NCBI GenBank assembly: GCA_002297815.1
Contig: DBKH01000076.1
Span: forward strand, 19,207-47,307
Direction: 5' to 3'
DNA: 28,101 bases
Source of the DNA: Bacteroidales bacterium UBA755
Lineage (GTDB): Bacteria; Bacteroidota; Bacteroidia; Bacteroidales; UBA932
Part shown: positions 7,115 to 15,159 of the stretch, piece after piece
Numbering within the stretch: position 1 is the stretch's first letter
Layout of the letters: each line of letters opens with the position of its first letter
Made by a program: the position numbers and the translations under genes
Notes under the pieces: model-generated
The model's database searches: none
What the model was told of the DNA's origin: nothing
Seen by the model: the letters and a program-made list of their open reading frames with translations, nothing else

Positions 7115-8656
7115 CTAAACAACCTTCCATCCATCGATGCGACGGGCGGAGGTGGAGAAGTTGACTCCAATTTTGAATATCTTCCTGTGGTCATCGGTAA
7201 ACGGGCGGGCGTAGCCTTTCTCCTCGATCTGGGCGAGGGCTTCGTCTGGGGTAGAGTCGGTCTTGATCTCGATGACATAGACGTAGTCCTTGGTCTTGAT
7301 GAGGATGTCGATGCGACCGTTGGAGGTCGTGCGCTCCGTCTCGACATATTCCCCCATAAGCTCGATGATGATGTACATCGCGTACTGGAAGTCCTTTTCG
7401 CAGTCGGCCTGAATCTGGTAGTTGGTTCTGGCGAAGAGGGCGTCCAGGCGGGTCATGAAGCTTTCTGGGTTGCCACTGCGGATGTCTCTGGTCATGCGCG
7501 AGATGAGCATCATCGGGGTTTCTGATCCGACCGGGGTGTAATACCGCATCAGATAGTTTAGGAAACCATGCTTGACCTCCCTGTTCGGGAAGCCCAGACG
7601 ATACATCTGGAAATCCTCGTCGTAACCCTTGATGGTGAGGTAGCCGCTTTGATAGAGCAGAGGGACGGGGTTCAAAAACACAGTGTCCAGGTCCGTAAGA
7701 AGCGAGGAGTCGGCCTCCTGCTCAGACAGGCTCGTTATGTCGTACGAGGTGCTCTTCATCACCTTGACTAGGAACGACGGGGTCCCCGTTTCGAACCAAT
7801 ACTCCCGGAACTCCTTTACTTTGAATGTATTGAGCAGGCTGAACGGATTATAGACTCCAATAGCTTTCTGGTGAAAATGATAGCCATCGTACATCTGTGC
7901 CAGCTTTTTTCTGCATTCCTCCTCAGTAAGTTCGTTAGCCTCAGCGAGTTCCTTGACGCTCTCGGTGAAATAGGCCTTAAGGTCAGTCTCCGAAACTCCG
8001 CAGATGTCGGAATATTCCTTGTCTAGCGAGATGTCCGTCAGATTGTTCAGGTCGCTGAACACGCTCATCTTGCCAATCTTCGTGACTCCGGTGAGGAAGC
8101 CAAAACGGATGTAACCATCCTTGCCTTTCATCACACCGTAGAAGCCGCGGAGCGTCTCGCGCATCTTGTCTTGAAGCTCCGGACGGTCAAGATTGTCAAT
8201 GACTGGTTTGTCATATTCATCAATCAGGATGACAACTTGGTGACCGGTCTTCCCGTATGCGGCATCAATGATGTCCTTAAACCTGGCTGGATATGAGTCA
8301 AAACGTTGGGTGACGCCAAATTTGGCCTCCATGTTGGCTAAATGCTGTGACAGAGTGACATCCAATGCGGACTCGTCATTGTACGACTCTCCGCTTAGAT
8401 CGAAGTGCAGCACCGGGTACTCTACCCATTCCTTCTCCAGCGATGCGATGGCCAGCCCCTCGAACAGTTCCTTTTTCCCCTGAAAGTACGCCTCCATAGT
8501 TGACACCAGCAGACTCTTGCCGAACCGCCTAGGACGGCTCAGGAAGTAATACTGACCGGTCTGTGCAATCTTGTAAATGAGATCAGTCTTGTCAACATAG
8601 ACGAACCCACCTTGACGGATTTTTTCAAAACTCTGTATTCCAATCGGGTATAGCAT
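7115..8656 (-). CDS. AAA-ATPase-like / PD-(D/E)XK nuclease protein, copy 1
   Basis: This 513-residue protein is of the PF09820 (AAA-ATPase-like) plus PD-(D/E)XK type, a family often present in many copies per Bacteroidetes genome and of unknown function. The P-loop is RPRRFGKS (residues 41-48) and the Walker B is VVILIDEYD (141-149). The C-terminal nuclease-like core RIDILI-x(n)-VIEIKTD supplies Asp450, Glu463 and Lys465. The start is the ATG at 8656, 11 nt after an AAAGGA ribosome site and matching the start of copy 2; the upstream extension is not conserved as protein. It is nearly identical to the gene at 20640-22181 at both ends but clearly different in the middle. There is no signal peptide, so it is cytosolic. 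It lies between dcp and a patch of insertion debris. Confidence 0.88.
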   Translation of the reverse strand: MLYPIGIQSFEKIRQGGFVYVDKTDLIYKIAQTGQYYFLSRPRRFGKSLLVSTMEAYFQGKKELFEGLAIASLEKEWVEYPVLHFDLSGESYNDESALDVTLSQHLANMEAKFGVTQRFDSYPARFKDIIDAAYGKTGHQVVILIDEYDKPVIDNLDRPELQDKMRETLRGFYGVMKGKDGYIRFGFLTGVTKIGKMSVFSDLNNLTDISLDKEYSDICGVSETDLKAYFTESVKELAEANELTEEECRKKLAQMYDGYHFHQKAIGVYNPFSLLNTFKVKEFREYWFETGTPSFLVKVMKSTSYDITSLSEQEADSSLLTDLDTVFLNPVPLLYQSGYLTIKGYDEDFQMYRLGFPNREVKHGFLNYLMRYYTPVGSETPMMLISRMTRDIRSGNPESFMTRLDALFARTNYQIQADCEKDFQYAMYIIIELMGEYVETERTTSNGRIDILIKTKDYVYVIEIKTDSTPDEALAQIEEKGYARPFTDDHRKIFKIGVNFSTSARRIDGWKVV

Positions 8657-8694
8657 ACGACTGTCCTTTAGTTCATTCCCTGCAAAGATAAGAA
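7121..8694 (-). repeat. Duplicated AAA/PD-(D/E)XK cassette, copy 1
   Basis: From 7121 to about 8694 the sequence matches 20646-22220 colinearly, with one single-base length difference just upstream of the ATG. The match covers the gene from its last codons to the promoter and stops abruptly on both sides. No terminal inverted repeats or target duplications are evident at the boundaries. Confidence 0.75.
8683..8690 (-). promoter_or_regulatory. -7 promoter box of cassette copy 1
   Basis: Read on the minus strand, TATCTTTG fits TAnnTTTG exactly. It lies 26 bp before the ATG at 8656, with an AAAGGA ribosome site in between. The whole stretch is the same in copy 2, so the promoter moved or was copied with the gene. 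Confidence 0.65.
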
Positions 8695-8701
8695 AACTTT
8701 T

Positions 8702-8995
8702 CGTAAGCATCCGACAAAGCACAAAGCATGACTGTTATTTGTCTCCGCGTGATATAACTTTGTCGAAAAAAATCAAGGTTATATGCTTACCCACCGGTCG
8801 CTGATACTGTCGATACCGGCTGTTTACAACCCACAGGCACGGGAGGATGCTTGTGGGTGGGTTGAGAGGCCGATTCGTGTGTCTGACCCTATTCCACAAC
8901 AAGGGGGTCATCCACAACGACCTGCCTCTGACAGCTGTCAGTAGCACATCACTGTGTCCGTGGTTTGAAAGTAAGCACAAGTTCGGATGCTTACG
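8702..8995. mobile_element. ~294-bp element bounded by 13-bp inverted repeats (MITE-like)
   Basis: CGTAAGCATCCGA (8702-8714) and its exact complement TCGGATGCTTACG (8983-8995) bound a stretch with no recognisable gene. Inside are a hairpin (8829-8839 with 8848-8858, one mismatch) and further short inverted pieces. It begins 8 bp from the promoter end of cassette copy 1 and ends where the receptor remnant begins. No target-site duplication is visible and no second copy exists here, so the mobile nature is inferred from the terminal repeats alone. Confidence 0.4.
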
Positions 8996-9028
8996 TTGCA
9001 ATTATAGACGCTATCGCAATGATTCTTC

Positions 9029-9237
9029 CTGACTTTGGCAATCACCTTTTGAGATGTTCCTGTGGCGGTCACAACCACCTCATCAAGTCCCAAGGCATCG
9101 GTTTCCAGCGTGAAGTTATCACAGAATTCTGCCCGATAGGTAGTACGATGGCTTCTTCCATGCCGAAGAACGTGATTTTCAAAGTTGTCCCTTTATGGAC
9201 TTTCAAGGAATACTTTCTTGATATACAAAATCTGTCA
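9029..9237 (-). pseudogene. Frameshifted remnant of a TonB-dependent (SusC-like) receptor N-terminus
   Basis: On the minus strand the reading KYSLKVHKGTTLKITFFG and then PIGQNSVIT (about 9237-9118) is the second half of a carboxypeptidase-regulatory-like domain. After a one-base loss near 9113-9120, the next frame continues FTLETDALGLDEVVVTATGT, the LDEVVV hinge that leads into a TonB plug domain. The plug and barrel are absent. There is no start codon. The remnant directly abuts the stop codon of the barrel gene at 9235 on one side and the inverted-repeat element on the other. Its hinge differs from SusC1 and SusC2 of this window (LDDVIVVAYGT, LDDVLVVAYGT), so it derives from another receptor. 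Confidence 0.65.
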
Positions 9238-10143
9238 GAACCGATAGCCGAGGCCAAAGCTGATGGAATTGCCAAGAATGTCGCTTGCAGTCAGATAAGC
9301 CACGTCCAAACTGACACCCAGGAAACGGACGCCAAGCCCAAGTGAAGCGTATGTCGGAACCGCTTTTTCCTTGTCGCCATAATGGAAACCACCTCTGGCG
9401 AAAAGCATGCTTTTGTAGGAATATTCCACACCTAATCCAGCCATGAAGCCGCCTTTGAATAATACATCAGCCTCTACGGACGGGGTTACGGTCGAGGCCT
9501 TTGGATCCCCGATCCGGTAAGAACCCCCGACACGGGCAAGCATCGGTTGATCGTAGTCATCTCCACCGTAATTGACCTTTCCGCCAATATTGTTGACAGA
9601 AAATCCCACGCTCAAAGCATCTTTCTTAAAGAACAACGCAGCATCCGCACCTAAGACACTGGCAGCGGCATCCTCACCAAGGGACGATTTGACCATACGG
9701 CCAGTCACACCGACAGAAAGGAAGTTTGTAATTGAACATGCCGCACCCAAGGCGATTGCAGTCTCCCCTGGAGTGAACGAATCCTTGACAGATCCACTCT
9801 CCGACACAATGTCATACGATGGCTGCCGGAAGTCTTTGTACTGAAGTCCGAAAGCTAATCTTTCGCCCAAACGGTACGTGGCGCCAACACTGATGACTTT
9901 GTCCTTGGCATAGTTAGGCTGCCAAAGGCCAAATGACGCCCCGGACGCAAACCTGTCCTCGCCAAGAGACATAGACGCAACATTCCCTTCCAATGAGAAT
10001 GCGCCAGACACTTTTCCTACCGAGGTCGTCGCCATGCCAAGGGTCGAGGCATCAGAACCGACCAGAAGTGAAGGCAACGTCTGGGCGGAAGCGTGACCTA
10101 CGAATATAGCTGCTGCGAGCAGTAATGTATAAATCTTATTCAT
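9235..10143 (-). CDS. PorV/PorQ-family outer-membrane barrel protein
   Basis: The 302-residue product has a signal peptide cleaved about HASA|Q (residue 20/21). It then shows the PorV/PorQ-type opening LLVGSDASTLGMATTSVGKVSGAFSLEGNVA, followed by alternating amphipathic strands and a C-terminal aromatic residue (GLGYRF) typical of outer-membrane barrels. In T9SS, PorV binds the C-terminal sorting domain of cargo and shuttles it to the attachment complex; PorQ works in the same pathway. Here the gene starts 12 nt after the stop of an S8 protease bearing such a domain, in the same operon, so a cargo-dedicated PorV paralogue is plausible. It is shorter than classical PorV (about 390). The ATG at 10143 is preferred to an in-frame TTG at 10152 because the signal peptide begins there. 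The family call is by pattern only. Confidence 0.75.
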   Translation of the reverse strand: MNKIYTLLLAAAIFVGHASAQTLPSLLVGSDASTLGMATTSVGKVSGAFSLEGNVASMSLGEDRFASGASFGLWQPNYAKDKVISVGATYRLGERLAFGLQYKDFRQPSYDIVSESGSVKDSFTPGETAIALGAACSITNFLSVGVTGRMVKSSLGEDAAASVLGADAALFFKKDALSVGFSVNNIGGKVNYGGDDYDQPMLARVGGSYRIGDPKASTVTPSVEADVLFKGGFMAGLGVEYSYKSMLFARGGFHYGDKEKAVPTYASLGLGVRFLGVSLDVAYLTASDILGNSISFGLGYRF

Positions 10144-10155
10144 GCCTTTCAATCA

Positions 10156-12807
10156 TTAAAGTTTCACTATACTTGACTTATACTCCTTCCCATCCAATGT
10201 GACAATCACAGTGTACTGTCCAGCCACAGCATCAGCCATATTCACCGTCAATGGGGTAAATGGAGAACCAGCCCCCAGAGACTCGTCAAGATAAGTCGAA
10301 CCGGAAGCCGAGACTATCTTGACTTTCACCACCACGGCGTTCAGGCCCAGCTGGATGTTCAGTTTGTCCTTCACTGGATTTGGATATAGAGAAACCTCCT
10401 TGGATCCATCCATAATCATGACAAGAAACGTCTGTGAGACAGACTCGTTCCTGACATCCGTTCCAGTGATGGTGATCTCGGATCTTCCATAGTTCATCGG
10501 TGTGAGCAGGAACTTCCCCTTTGAATATGTCATATTGGCCACAGTCGGATTGCTGAAGGAGAATGTGTATGTCAAGTCCTCTCCATCCTCATCATTGAAA
10601 TATTCGGAGGCAAGATATTCTTGTGTCACAGCCGCTTTTGAGGTGAACAGCATATTCTCGAACGCCTTCACCACGACAGGGGCATGGTTTTCCTGAATCG
10701 TGTAGTCAACCTTGGCGACGGTGGCCATGCCATAGATGTCCGTCACTGTCAGCTTCGCTGAGTACGTCCCGGCATGGGCATTGGCTCCCGTGATTCTGAT
10801 TTTCGGTTCGGGACGTGTCAAGGTGTCCAGCACGGCTGCTTCCGAGCCAGGATCGAGCTCGAGGCTATAGAAATGCCCGTCAGGCTCCGTTACAGCAAAG
10901 TCAGCCACAGCGCTTTCATGAGCTTTGATTGAGAATGAGACTGGTGTCTTTGCAGTGATGACAGGAGCGCTGTTGCCTCCGGTAGTCACGCACACCCTCT
11001 TTGTCAGTCCTGAACGGTTTCCCGCAAGGTCGCATGCGACAGCCGCAACATAATATTCAGTGTTGAACTCCAATCCTGTGACAGTTCCGGAAAGGACTTC
11101 ACCCACCTCCTGATCCTCAGTATAGAACATTCCGTACATCGCTTTGTCCGCTGATGTGAAATCCGATGTGGAATAGTAGATATAAATTGAATTAGGCTTT
11201 CCGTCATCAGGGTCAGACGGAACAGTCACCTTGAACCTGATGTTGTTGGACTGGGTGTCCGCACTCAGGTCAGCAGGAGTGTTCGGAGCTTTTCCCCCAC
11301 TTCCGGCAATGGCTTTATAGGCGTTCACAAGTCCCTTGCCAAGGTAGTAGTTCGGGTTCTGGGCAGAAATGTCCGAAGTGTTGCCCTCAAGACGTTTTCT
11401 TAGTGCGGTCGGTGTGTAGCCGTCGCCACCGTACCGCGCAAGGACCAAGGCGGTGACACCGGACACATGAGGACATGCCATCGAGGTTCCCTGCATCTTG
11501 CCGTACTTGTTTCCCGGCAAGGTGCTCAAGACCATATTCCCTTTCTTGGCATCGCCACCAGGTGCAGTGATGTCGCACCATGAGCCATAATTTGTGTAAT
11601 AAGCTCTCTTGTAGTCAGCCCCGACGGCAGAAACATTCACAACAGCTTCGTAATCAGTGCTGGAGACATTCTTGTTGTCATTACCCGCAGCAAAGATGAC
11701 GATACCGCCTTTCATCGGACCTGTCTGATTGCCGTTCTTGTCCACACCGGCATATTTGATGAAATAATCCACAGCCGATTTCAAGGAGGCAGGTGTCGTG
11801 GTCAAGTCATCATACCCCCAGCTGTTTTGAGAGATTACCGCACCATGGTCAGCACTCCATTTGATCGCTTCCGGGCCAGATCCCTGCTTGTCACCGTCAA
11901 ATATCTGGCAGGACATCAACTTGGCACCCTTTATCTGCCGCTTGGAGTCGCCCCCGGCGACGCCACAGACTCCGACACCGTTGTTGTTCACCGCTGCGAT
12001 CGTACCAGCGACATGCGTTCCGTGATCCTCTGGATGAATGTTGAATGTACTTTCCGCGAAGTTGTAGCCATAGACATTGTCTCCGGATTTCTCCGGATTA
12101 TGCCACATGTTGTCTTTTAGGTCCTCATGATTGTAGTCGATTCCCCCATCGACCACTCCGATAACGATGTCTCCTTTATATTTCGCATAAGTGGAATAAT
12201 TCTTCCATACCGGAAGGACATTGATGTCGCATCCACTGACCGATGACGATGCCGAACCGTTGTTGTAGTAATGCCACTGCTGCTCAAGCATCGGGTCGTC
12301 AAACGTCCCTGCAGAGGTCGCCCTGACACTTGCTTCGTAGGAAAGCACCTCTGGATCTCCTACGATGAAGATCTTCGGACAATATTCGACCACATCCACA
12401 CCAGGGATCTCCAGTTCGGAGGAAGCCCTGGTCATGACCTTCGTCTCATCATAGCTCAGCACATACCAAAGGTGTAGGCCCTCGGCTCTCGTTCTGGCCT
12501 CGAACTCACCCGCATCCGGGAAAAGACGTCTCATCCTGATGATTCCAAGATTATTAAAGGATCTGACATCAGGCAATTTCACATATCCATTCTTGTCAGT
12601 GGCCTTCTCCAGCGTCTCCGCCAGCCCGTCATCCACCTTGATGTTCATTTCCTTGAGCAGACTTTCTTCCGGGAGATTTTCCCCGAAGACCTCTTTGACT
12701 TGAGGAGAATCAATGGTCTCCTCATCCATAACAGCCTCTCCGACATCACAGGAGAAGGCTGAGATCAAAACGCCCAGTGCGAGCGGAATGTATGGCAATA
12801 CTCTCAT
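10156..12807 (-). CDS. S8 subtilisin-like protease with T9SS C-terminal sorting domain
   Basis: This 883-residue secreted serine protease has a prodomain-like region (about residues 85-150, with LHLWYVLSYDE and IPGVDVVEYCPK). A complete catalytic set follows: Asp220 (IGVVDGGID), His262 (DHGTHVAGT), oxyanion Asn376 (FAAGND) and Ser442 (GTSMACPH). Fibronectin III-like and Ig/cadherin-like modules follow (about 525-800). From about residue 803 to the end is a type A T9SS sorting domain, recognisable by SLYPNPVKDKLNI (Tyr808) and GQYTVIV. It should be carried across the outer membrane and released or anchored to surface lipopolysaccharide. The N-terminus ends in AFSC (Cys20), a weak lipobox, which is odd for T9SS cargo. 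The gene starts 12 nt after the upstream secreted-protein gene and ends 12 nt before the PorV-like gene. Confidence 0.92.
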   Translation of the reverse strand: MRVLPYIPLALGVLISAFSCDVGEAVMDEETIDSPQVKEVFGENLPEESLLKEMNIKVDDGLAETLEKATDKNGYVKLPDVRSFNNLGIIRMRRLFPDAGEFEARTRAEGLHLWYVLSYDETKVMTRASSELEIPGVDVVEYCPKIFIVGDPEVLSYEASVRATSAGTFDDPMLEQQWHYYNNGSASSSVSGCDINVLPVWKNYSTYAKYKGDIVIGVVDGGIDYNHEDLKDNMWHNPEKSGDNVYGYNFAESTFNIHPEDHGTHVAGTIAAVNNNGVGVCGVAGGDSKRQIKGAKLMSCQIFDGDKQGSGPEAIKWSADHGAVISQNSWGYDDLTTTPASLKSAVDYFIKYAGVDKNGNQTGPMKGGIVIFAAGNDNKNVSSTDYEAVVNVSAVGADYKRAYYTNYGSWCDITAPGGDAKKGNMVLSTLPGNKYGKMQGTSMACPHVSGVTALVLARYGGDGYTPTALRKRLEGNTSDISAQNPNYYLGKGLVNAYKAIAGSGGKAPNTPADLSADTQSNNIRFKVTVPSDPDDGKPNSIYIYYSTSDFTSADKAMYGMFYTEDQEVGEVLSGTVTGLEFNTEYYVAAVACDLAGNRSGLTKRVCVTTGGNSAPVITAKTPVSFSIKAHESAVADFAVTEPDGHFYSLELDPGSEAAVLDTLTRPEPKIRITGANAHAGTYSAKLTVTDIYGMATVAKVDYTIQENHAPVVVKAFENMLFTSKAAVTQEYLASEYFNDEDGEDLTYTFSFSNPTVANMTYSKGKFLLTPMNYGRSEITITGTDVRNESVSQTFLVMIMDGSKEVSLYPNPVKDKLNIQLGLNAVVVKVKIVSASGSTYLDESLGAGSPFTPLTVNMADAVAGQYTVIVTLDGKEYKSSIVKL

Positions 12808-12819
12808 TTCAGGACGGGA

Positions 12820-13488
12820 TTAATAATTGTTCAGAAAATCAACGACCATGAGCAGACTCTGCGGGTCGCTCCACTTGACCTTGTGTGACTTGAGGAAGGA
12901 TTTGTAATCCACTTCGATATTTGCCGGCAAGGATGCGGAGACATCTTTTTTGTTGGCTTTTACCTTGAATTTAGGCGTGATCAGGTAGTATGTTGTCCTT
13001 ACTCTCAATTCCATTCCATGGTCCTTCTCGTTGAGAATGTTCATATAGTTTTGGTTCACCTGTGCATCTGTTTGAAGCGAGGTAAGTTTCATGGTCGAGG
13101 ACGATGTTGAAGACGTGCCATAGGCACCTTTGGCCTCACGGGCCGCCTCGAAATCCCCGATGATCTCAGCCGCCACGCAACCGTTGTCGTTCTTGGCGAC
13201 GACTTTCATCATGCGACCGAAGACAGGAATGAATATGTCGTTCCCGATCTCCACTGCCTTGACATCGTCAAGGAACGCCTCCTTGATTATCCCGTTGTCA
13301 ATGTAGTGAAGTTTGTCGGCACGGAGATGGATGTTCATCTCCTTCTCCTCTTTGTTTCCGGTCTCCATCACAACCGTCCCGCCTGTGAAGCGAGGATAGA
13401 GATAAGGATATGTGGTGGTCGGCTTCTGCGCTCCGGCCATCATGAATGCACCGATCGCCAGAACAACTGTCAAAATAAGTTTTCTCAT
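12820..13488 (-). CDS. Secreted protein of unknown function, first gene of the S8 protease operon
   Basis: The 222-residue product begins MRKLILTVVLAIGAFMMAGAQ, a clear signal peptide with cleavage about AGA|Q (20/21). The mature part is lysine- and acid-rich, with a region FLDDVKAVEIGNDIFIPVFGRMMKVV that suggests beta structure, a serine/threonine-rich linker (about residues 128-136) and a C-terminal part ending DPQSLLMVVDFLNNY. I recognise no domain. No lipobox or sorting domain is present, so it should be periplasmic. It is 12 nt from the protease gene, so it may be an inhibitor, chaperone or assembly factor for that protease; this is inference. The ATG at 13488 is chosen over an in-frame TTG at 13500 because the signal peptide starts there. 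Confidence 0.7.
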   Translation of the reverse strand: MRKLILTVVLAIGAFMMAGAQKPTTTYPYLYPRFTGGTVVMETGNKEEKEMNIHLRADKLHYIDNGIIKEAFLDDVKAVEIGNDIFIPVFGRMMKVVAKNDNGCVAAEIIGDFEAAREAKGAYGTSSTSSSTMKLTSLQTDAQVNQNYMNILNEKDHGMELRVRTTYYLITPKFKVKANKKDVSASLPANIEVDYKSFLKSHKVKWSDPQSLLMVVDFLNNY

Positions 13489-13529
13489 GTCAAAAATCAA
13501 TTATTATGGCTGAATATCATTTTAAGGCG

Positions 13530-13559
13530 AAAAGGGGGCCGCGCCAGCGGCTCCCTTTT
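13530..13559 (-). terminator. Strong terminator of the SusCD-1 operon
   Basis: Arms of 13 nt (13530-13542 and 13547-13559) pair with one mismatch around the 4-nt loop GCCA. On the minus strand the G+C-rich stem ends in a CCCTTTT arm, giving a run of U. It lies about 20 nt past the stop of the last lipoprotein gene and separates that operon from the S8 protease operon. Confidence 0.85.
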
Positions 13560-13579
13560 CTATCGATTATTCTCCGAAA

Positions 13580-15145
13580 CTACTTGCGAGTCGCTTTGAA
13601 TTTAGCGAGCAAAAGTTTGTTTCCTTCAGCATCGACATAGTACCCGGTAGCTGATCCGTCCGCCACGCTCGCGGCCCCAATGTAATTAGATGATGTGATC
13701 TCTCCTGGCGTTGACATGCTGAACACTGCGACCCCAGCATTGTAGAAGGCAGTGCAGACACCGGATTTCTCATCACCGGCAAAAATGTCGTACTCCTTCA
13801 CAGTCAGCGTCCCAGAATGAACATTGAATGTTCCGTAAAGTTTGCCTTCAATGCCAAGATAATTGGTAACCACCACATTGCCATATTCCTCATTGTCCGA
13901 TTTCTGGATCACGAATGGATAGGCAGGAGATGCGGCTCCAGTAAACGCATTGAGCGATGAAACTTCGTATGCACCCGCTATATCGTCTATAGTAAAGCCA
14001 TAAGAACAGAAATACTTGTCCTCTACCGTGAACTCATTGTTCGAATTTCCAAAAAGATCCTCGAAGGAGCCTTCCGCGATGGTGAATGACAGGGATGTGC
14101 CGTAATCAGGAGCCTCGTTCAGTTTGAAGCCGACAGTAGTCTCATTGAGAACTCCGAAAGTGGCCGCGTCGTAGGTGACGGTTCTGTCGTTGCCGTCGAC
14201 AACCTTCACCTTGATGTTGGCGTCCTTTGTGGCGCCGGCAAGCGCATAGTCGCTCTTGCTGTAAGCCTTCGGTACAAGCTTGGTCCAGTCGCTGAAGTAA
14301 ACCACATTGTCAGCTGGCCAGGTCTCGTCAAGGGTAAAGTCAAAACTTACGTTATCGTAAGCCCCACCAATTCCTCTTGTCACCTTTCCGGTTCCGTCAA
14401 CGACGCTGTTGCTGTAGGCCGCACATGGCGTACCGACTCCATTGACCACAACGCCGGCGGTATATGTAAGAGTAACGATGGCCCCCGGGATAGCCTCCTC
14501 CCTTGGAAGGCTTACAATAAGATTCTTGCCATTCGTTGACAGGGATGCCGTAGGCACCTTATAGTTCTTGTACTCAACAAGCACCTTGTTCTCCTTGTCG
14601 TACTCACCATTGACAGCATAGACGTGGGCTGTCACCTCACCATTGCCCAAAGTGACAGGATCGTTGTAAGTAATTGTGTACACCAACGTAGTGTCTGAAG
14701 CGCTGACGGCAAGGTTGGAGAGCCCCGGAGCGGTGCTGTCTGTGGTCGTCACAGACGAAGTGACAACTTCGGTGAGGACACCCATCGGGCTGGCCGCCAC
14801 AGCATAGACTGTGTAGGCCGCGTTCGGAGTAAGATCACTTACACCGAACTCGACTGAAGACTCTTTCGAAAAGTCGATCACTCCTGATTCAAGAGCGGTG
14901 TAAGAGCCCTTGAGGAGTTTCTCAGCATCCAAAGTCTGCTCACCTCCGGCAAGCACAGCGTAGGAATAGAACCCTGTCCCGATCTTTCCAGTGATGGTTA
15001 CATGGATGGAGTCATCGGCAACCACCTGCGCCGTAATTTCCGGTGCAGTGGTTGAGTCGTAATTAATCTGGCCATCCTCTTCGAATTTCACGCAGCTGAC
15101 GAGTGTCGCTGAAGCTGCAAGAAGTATGACTAATATCTTTTTCAT
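13580..15145 (-). CDS. Surface lipoprotein with fibronectin/Ig-like domains, last gene of the SusCD-1 operon
   Basis: The 521-residue product begins with a lipoprotein signal ending TLVSC (lipidated Cys18). Acidic residues follow (VKFEED), resembling the signal that sends Bacteroidetes lipoproteins to the cell surface. An N-terminal fibronectin III-like module (to about residue 140, ending VSDLTPNAAYTVYAVA and TSSVTTTDSTAP) is followed by one or two Ig-like modules (TLTYTAGVVVNGVGTP; LSFTIAEGSFEDLFGN) and a C-terminal beta-rich domain (from about residue 390). This architecture and position fit a surface ligand-binding protein that feeds the SusCD pair; no catalytic motif is seen. The ATG at 15145 is used rather than a TTG at 15151. 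It starts 14 nt after the preceding lipoprotein gene. Confidence 0.75.
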   Translation of the reverse strand: MKKILVILLAASATLVSCVKFEEDGQINYDSTTAPEITAQVVADDSIHVTITGKIGTGFYSYAVLAGGEQTLDAEKLLKGSYTALESGVIDFSKESSVEFGVSDLTPNAAYTVYAVAASPMGVLTEVVTSSVTTTDSTAPGLSNLAVSASDTTLVYTITYNDPVTLGNGEVTAHVYAVNGEYDKENKVLVEYKNYKVPTASLSTNGKNLIVSLPREEAIPGAIVTLTYTAGVVVNGVGTPCAAYSNSVVDGTGKVTRGIGGAYDNVSFDFTLDETWPADNVVYFSDWTKLVPKAYSKSDYALAGATKDANIKVKVVDGNDRTVTYDAATFGVLNETTVGFKLNEAPDYGTSLSFTIAEGSFEDLFGNSNNEFTVEDKYFCSYGFTIDDIAGAYEVSSLNAFTGAASPAYPFVIQKSDNEEYGNVVVTNYLGIEGKLYGTFNVHSGTLTVKEYDIFAGDEKSGVCTAFYNAGVAVFSMSTPGEITSSNYIGAASVADGSATGYYVDAEGNKLLLAKFKATRK

Positions 15146-15159
15146 ATACAATTCTATTA

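Noticed and set aside
8752..8784. 7-bp inverted repeat ATATAAC / GTTATAT
   Set aside because: It is too short and A+T-rich to distinguish from chance.
8735..9001. 88-residue minus-strand open frame inside the inverted-repeat element
   Set aside because: It starts with TTG, has no ribosome site and no familiar motif, and fills a region of repeats and debris.
8965..9345. 126-residue plus-strand open frame
   Set aside because: It runs antisense to the receptor remnant and to the end of the PorV-like gene, and shows no motif of its own.
13489..13529. GATTTTTG box just before the ATG at 13488
   Set aside because: It has one mismatch and would put the transcription start inside the gene.
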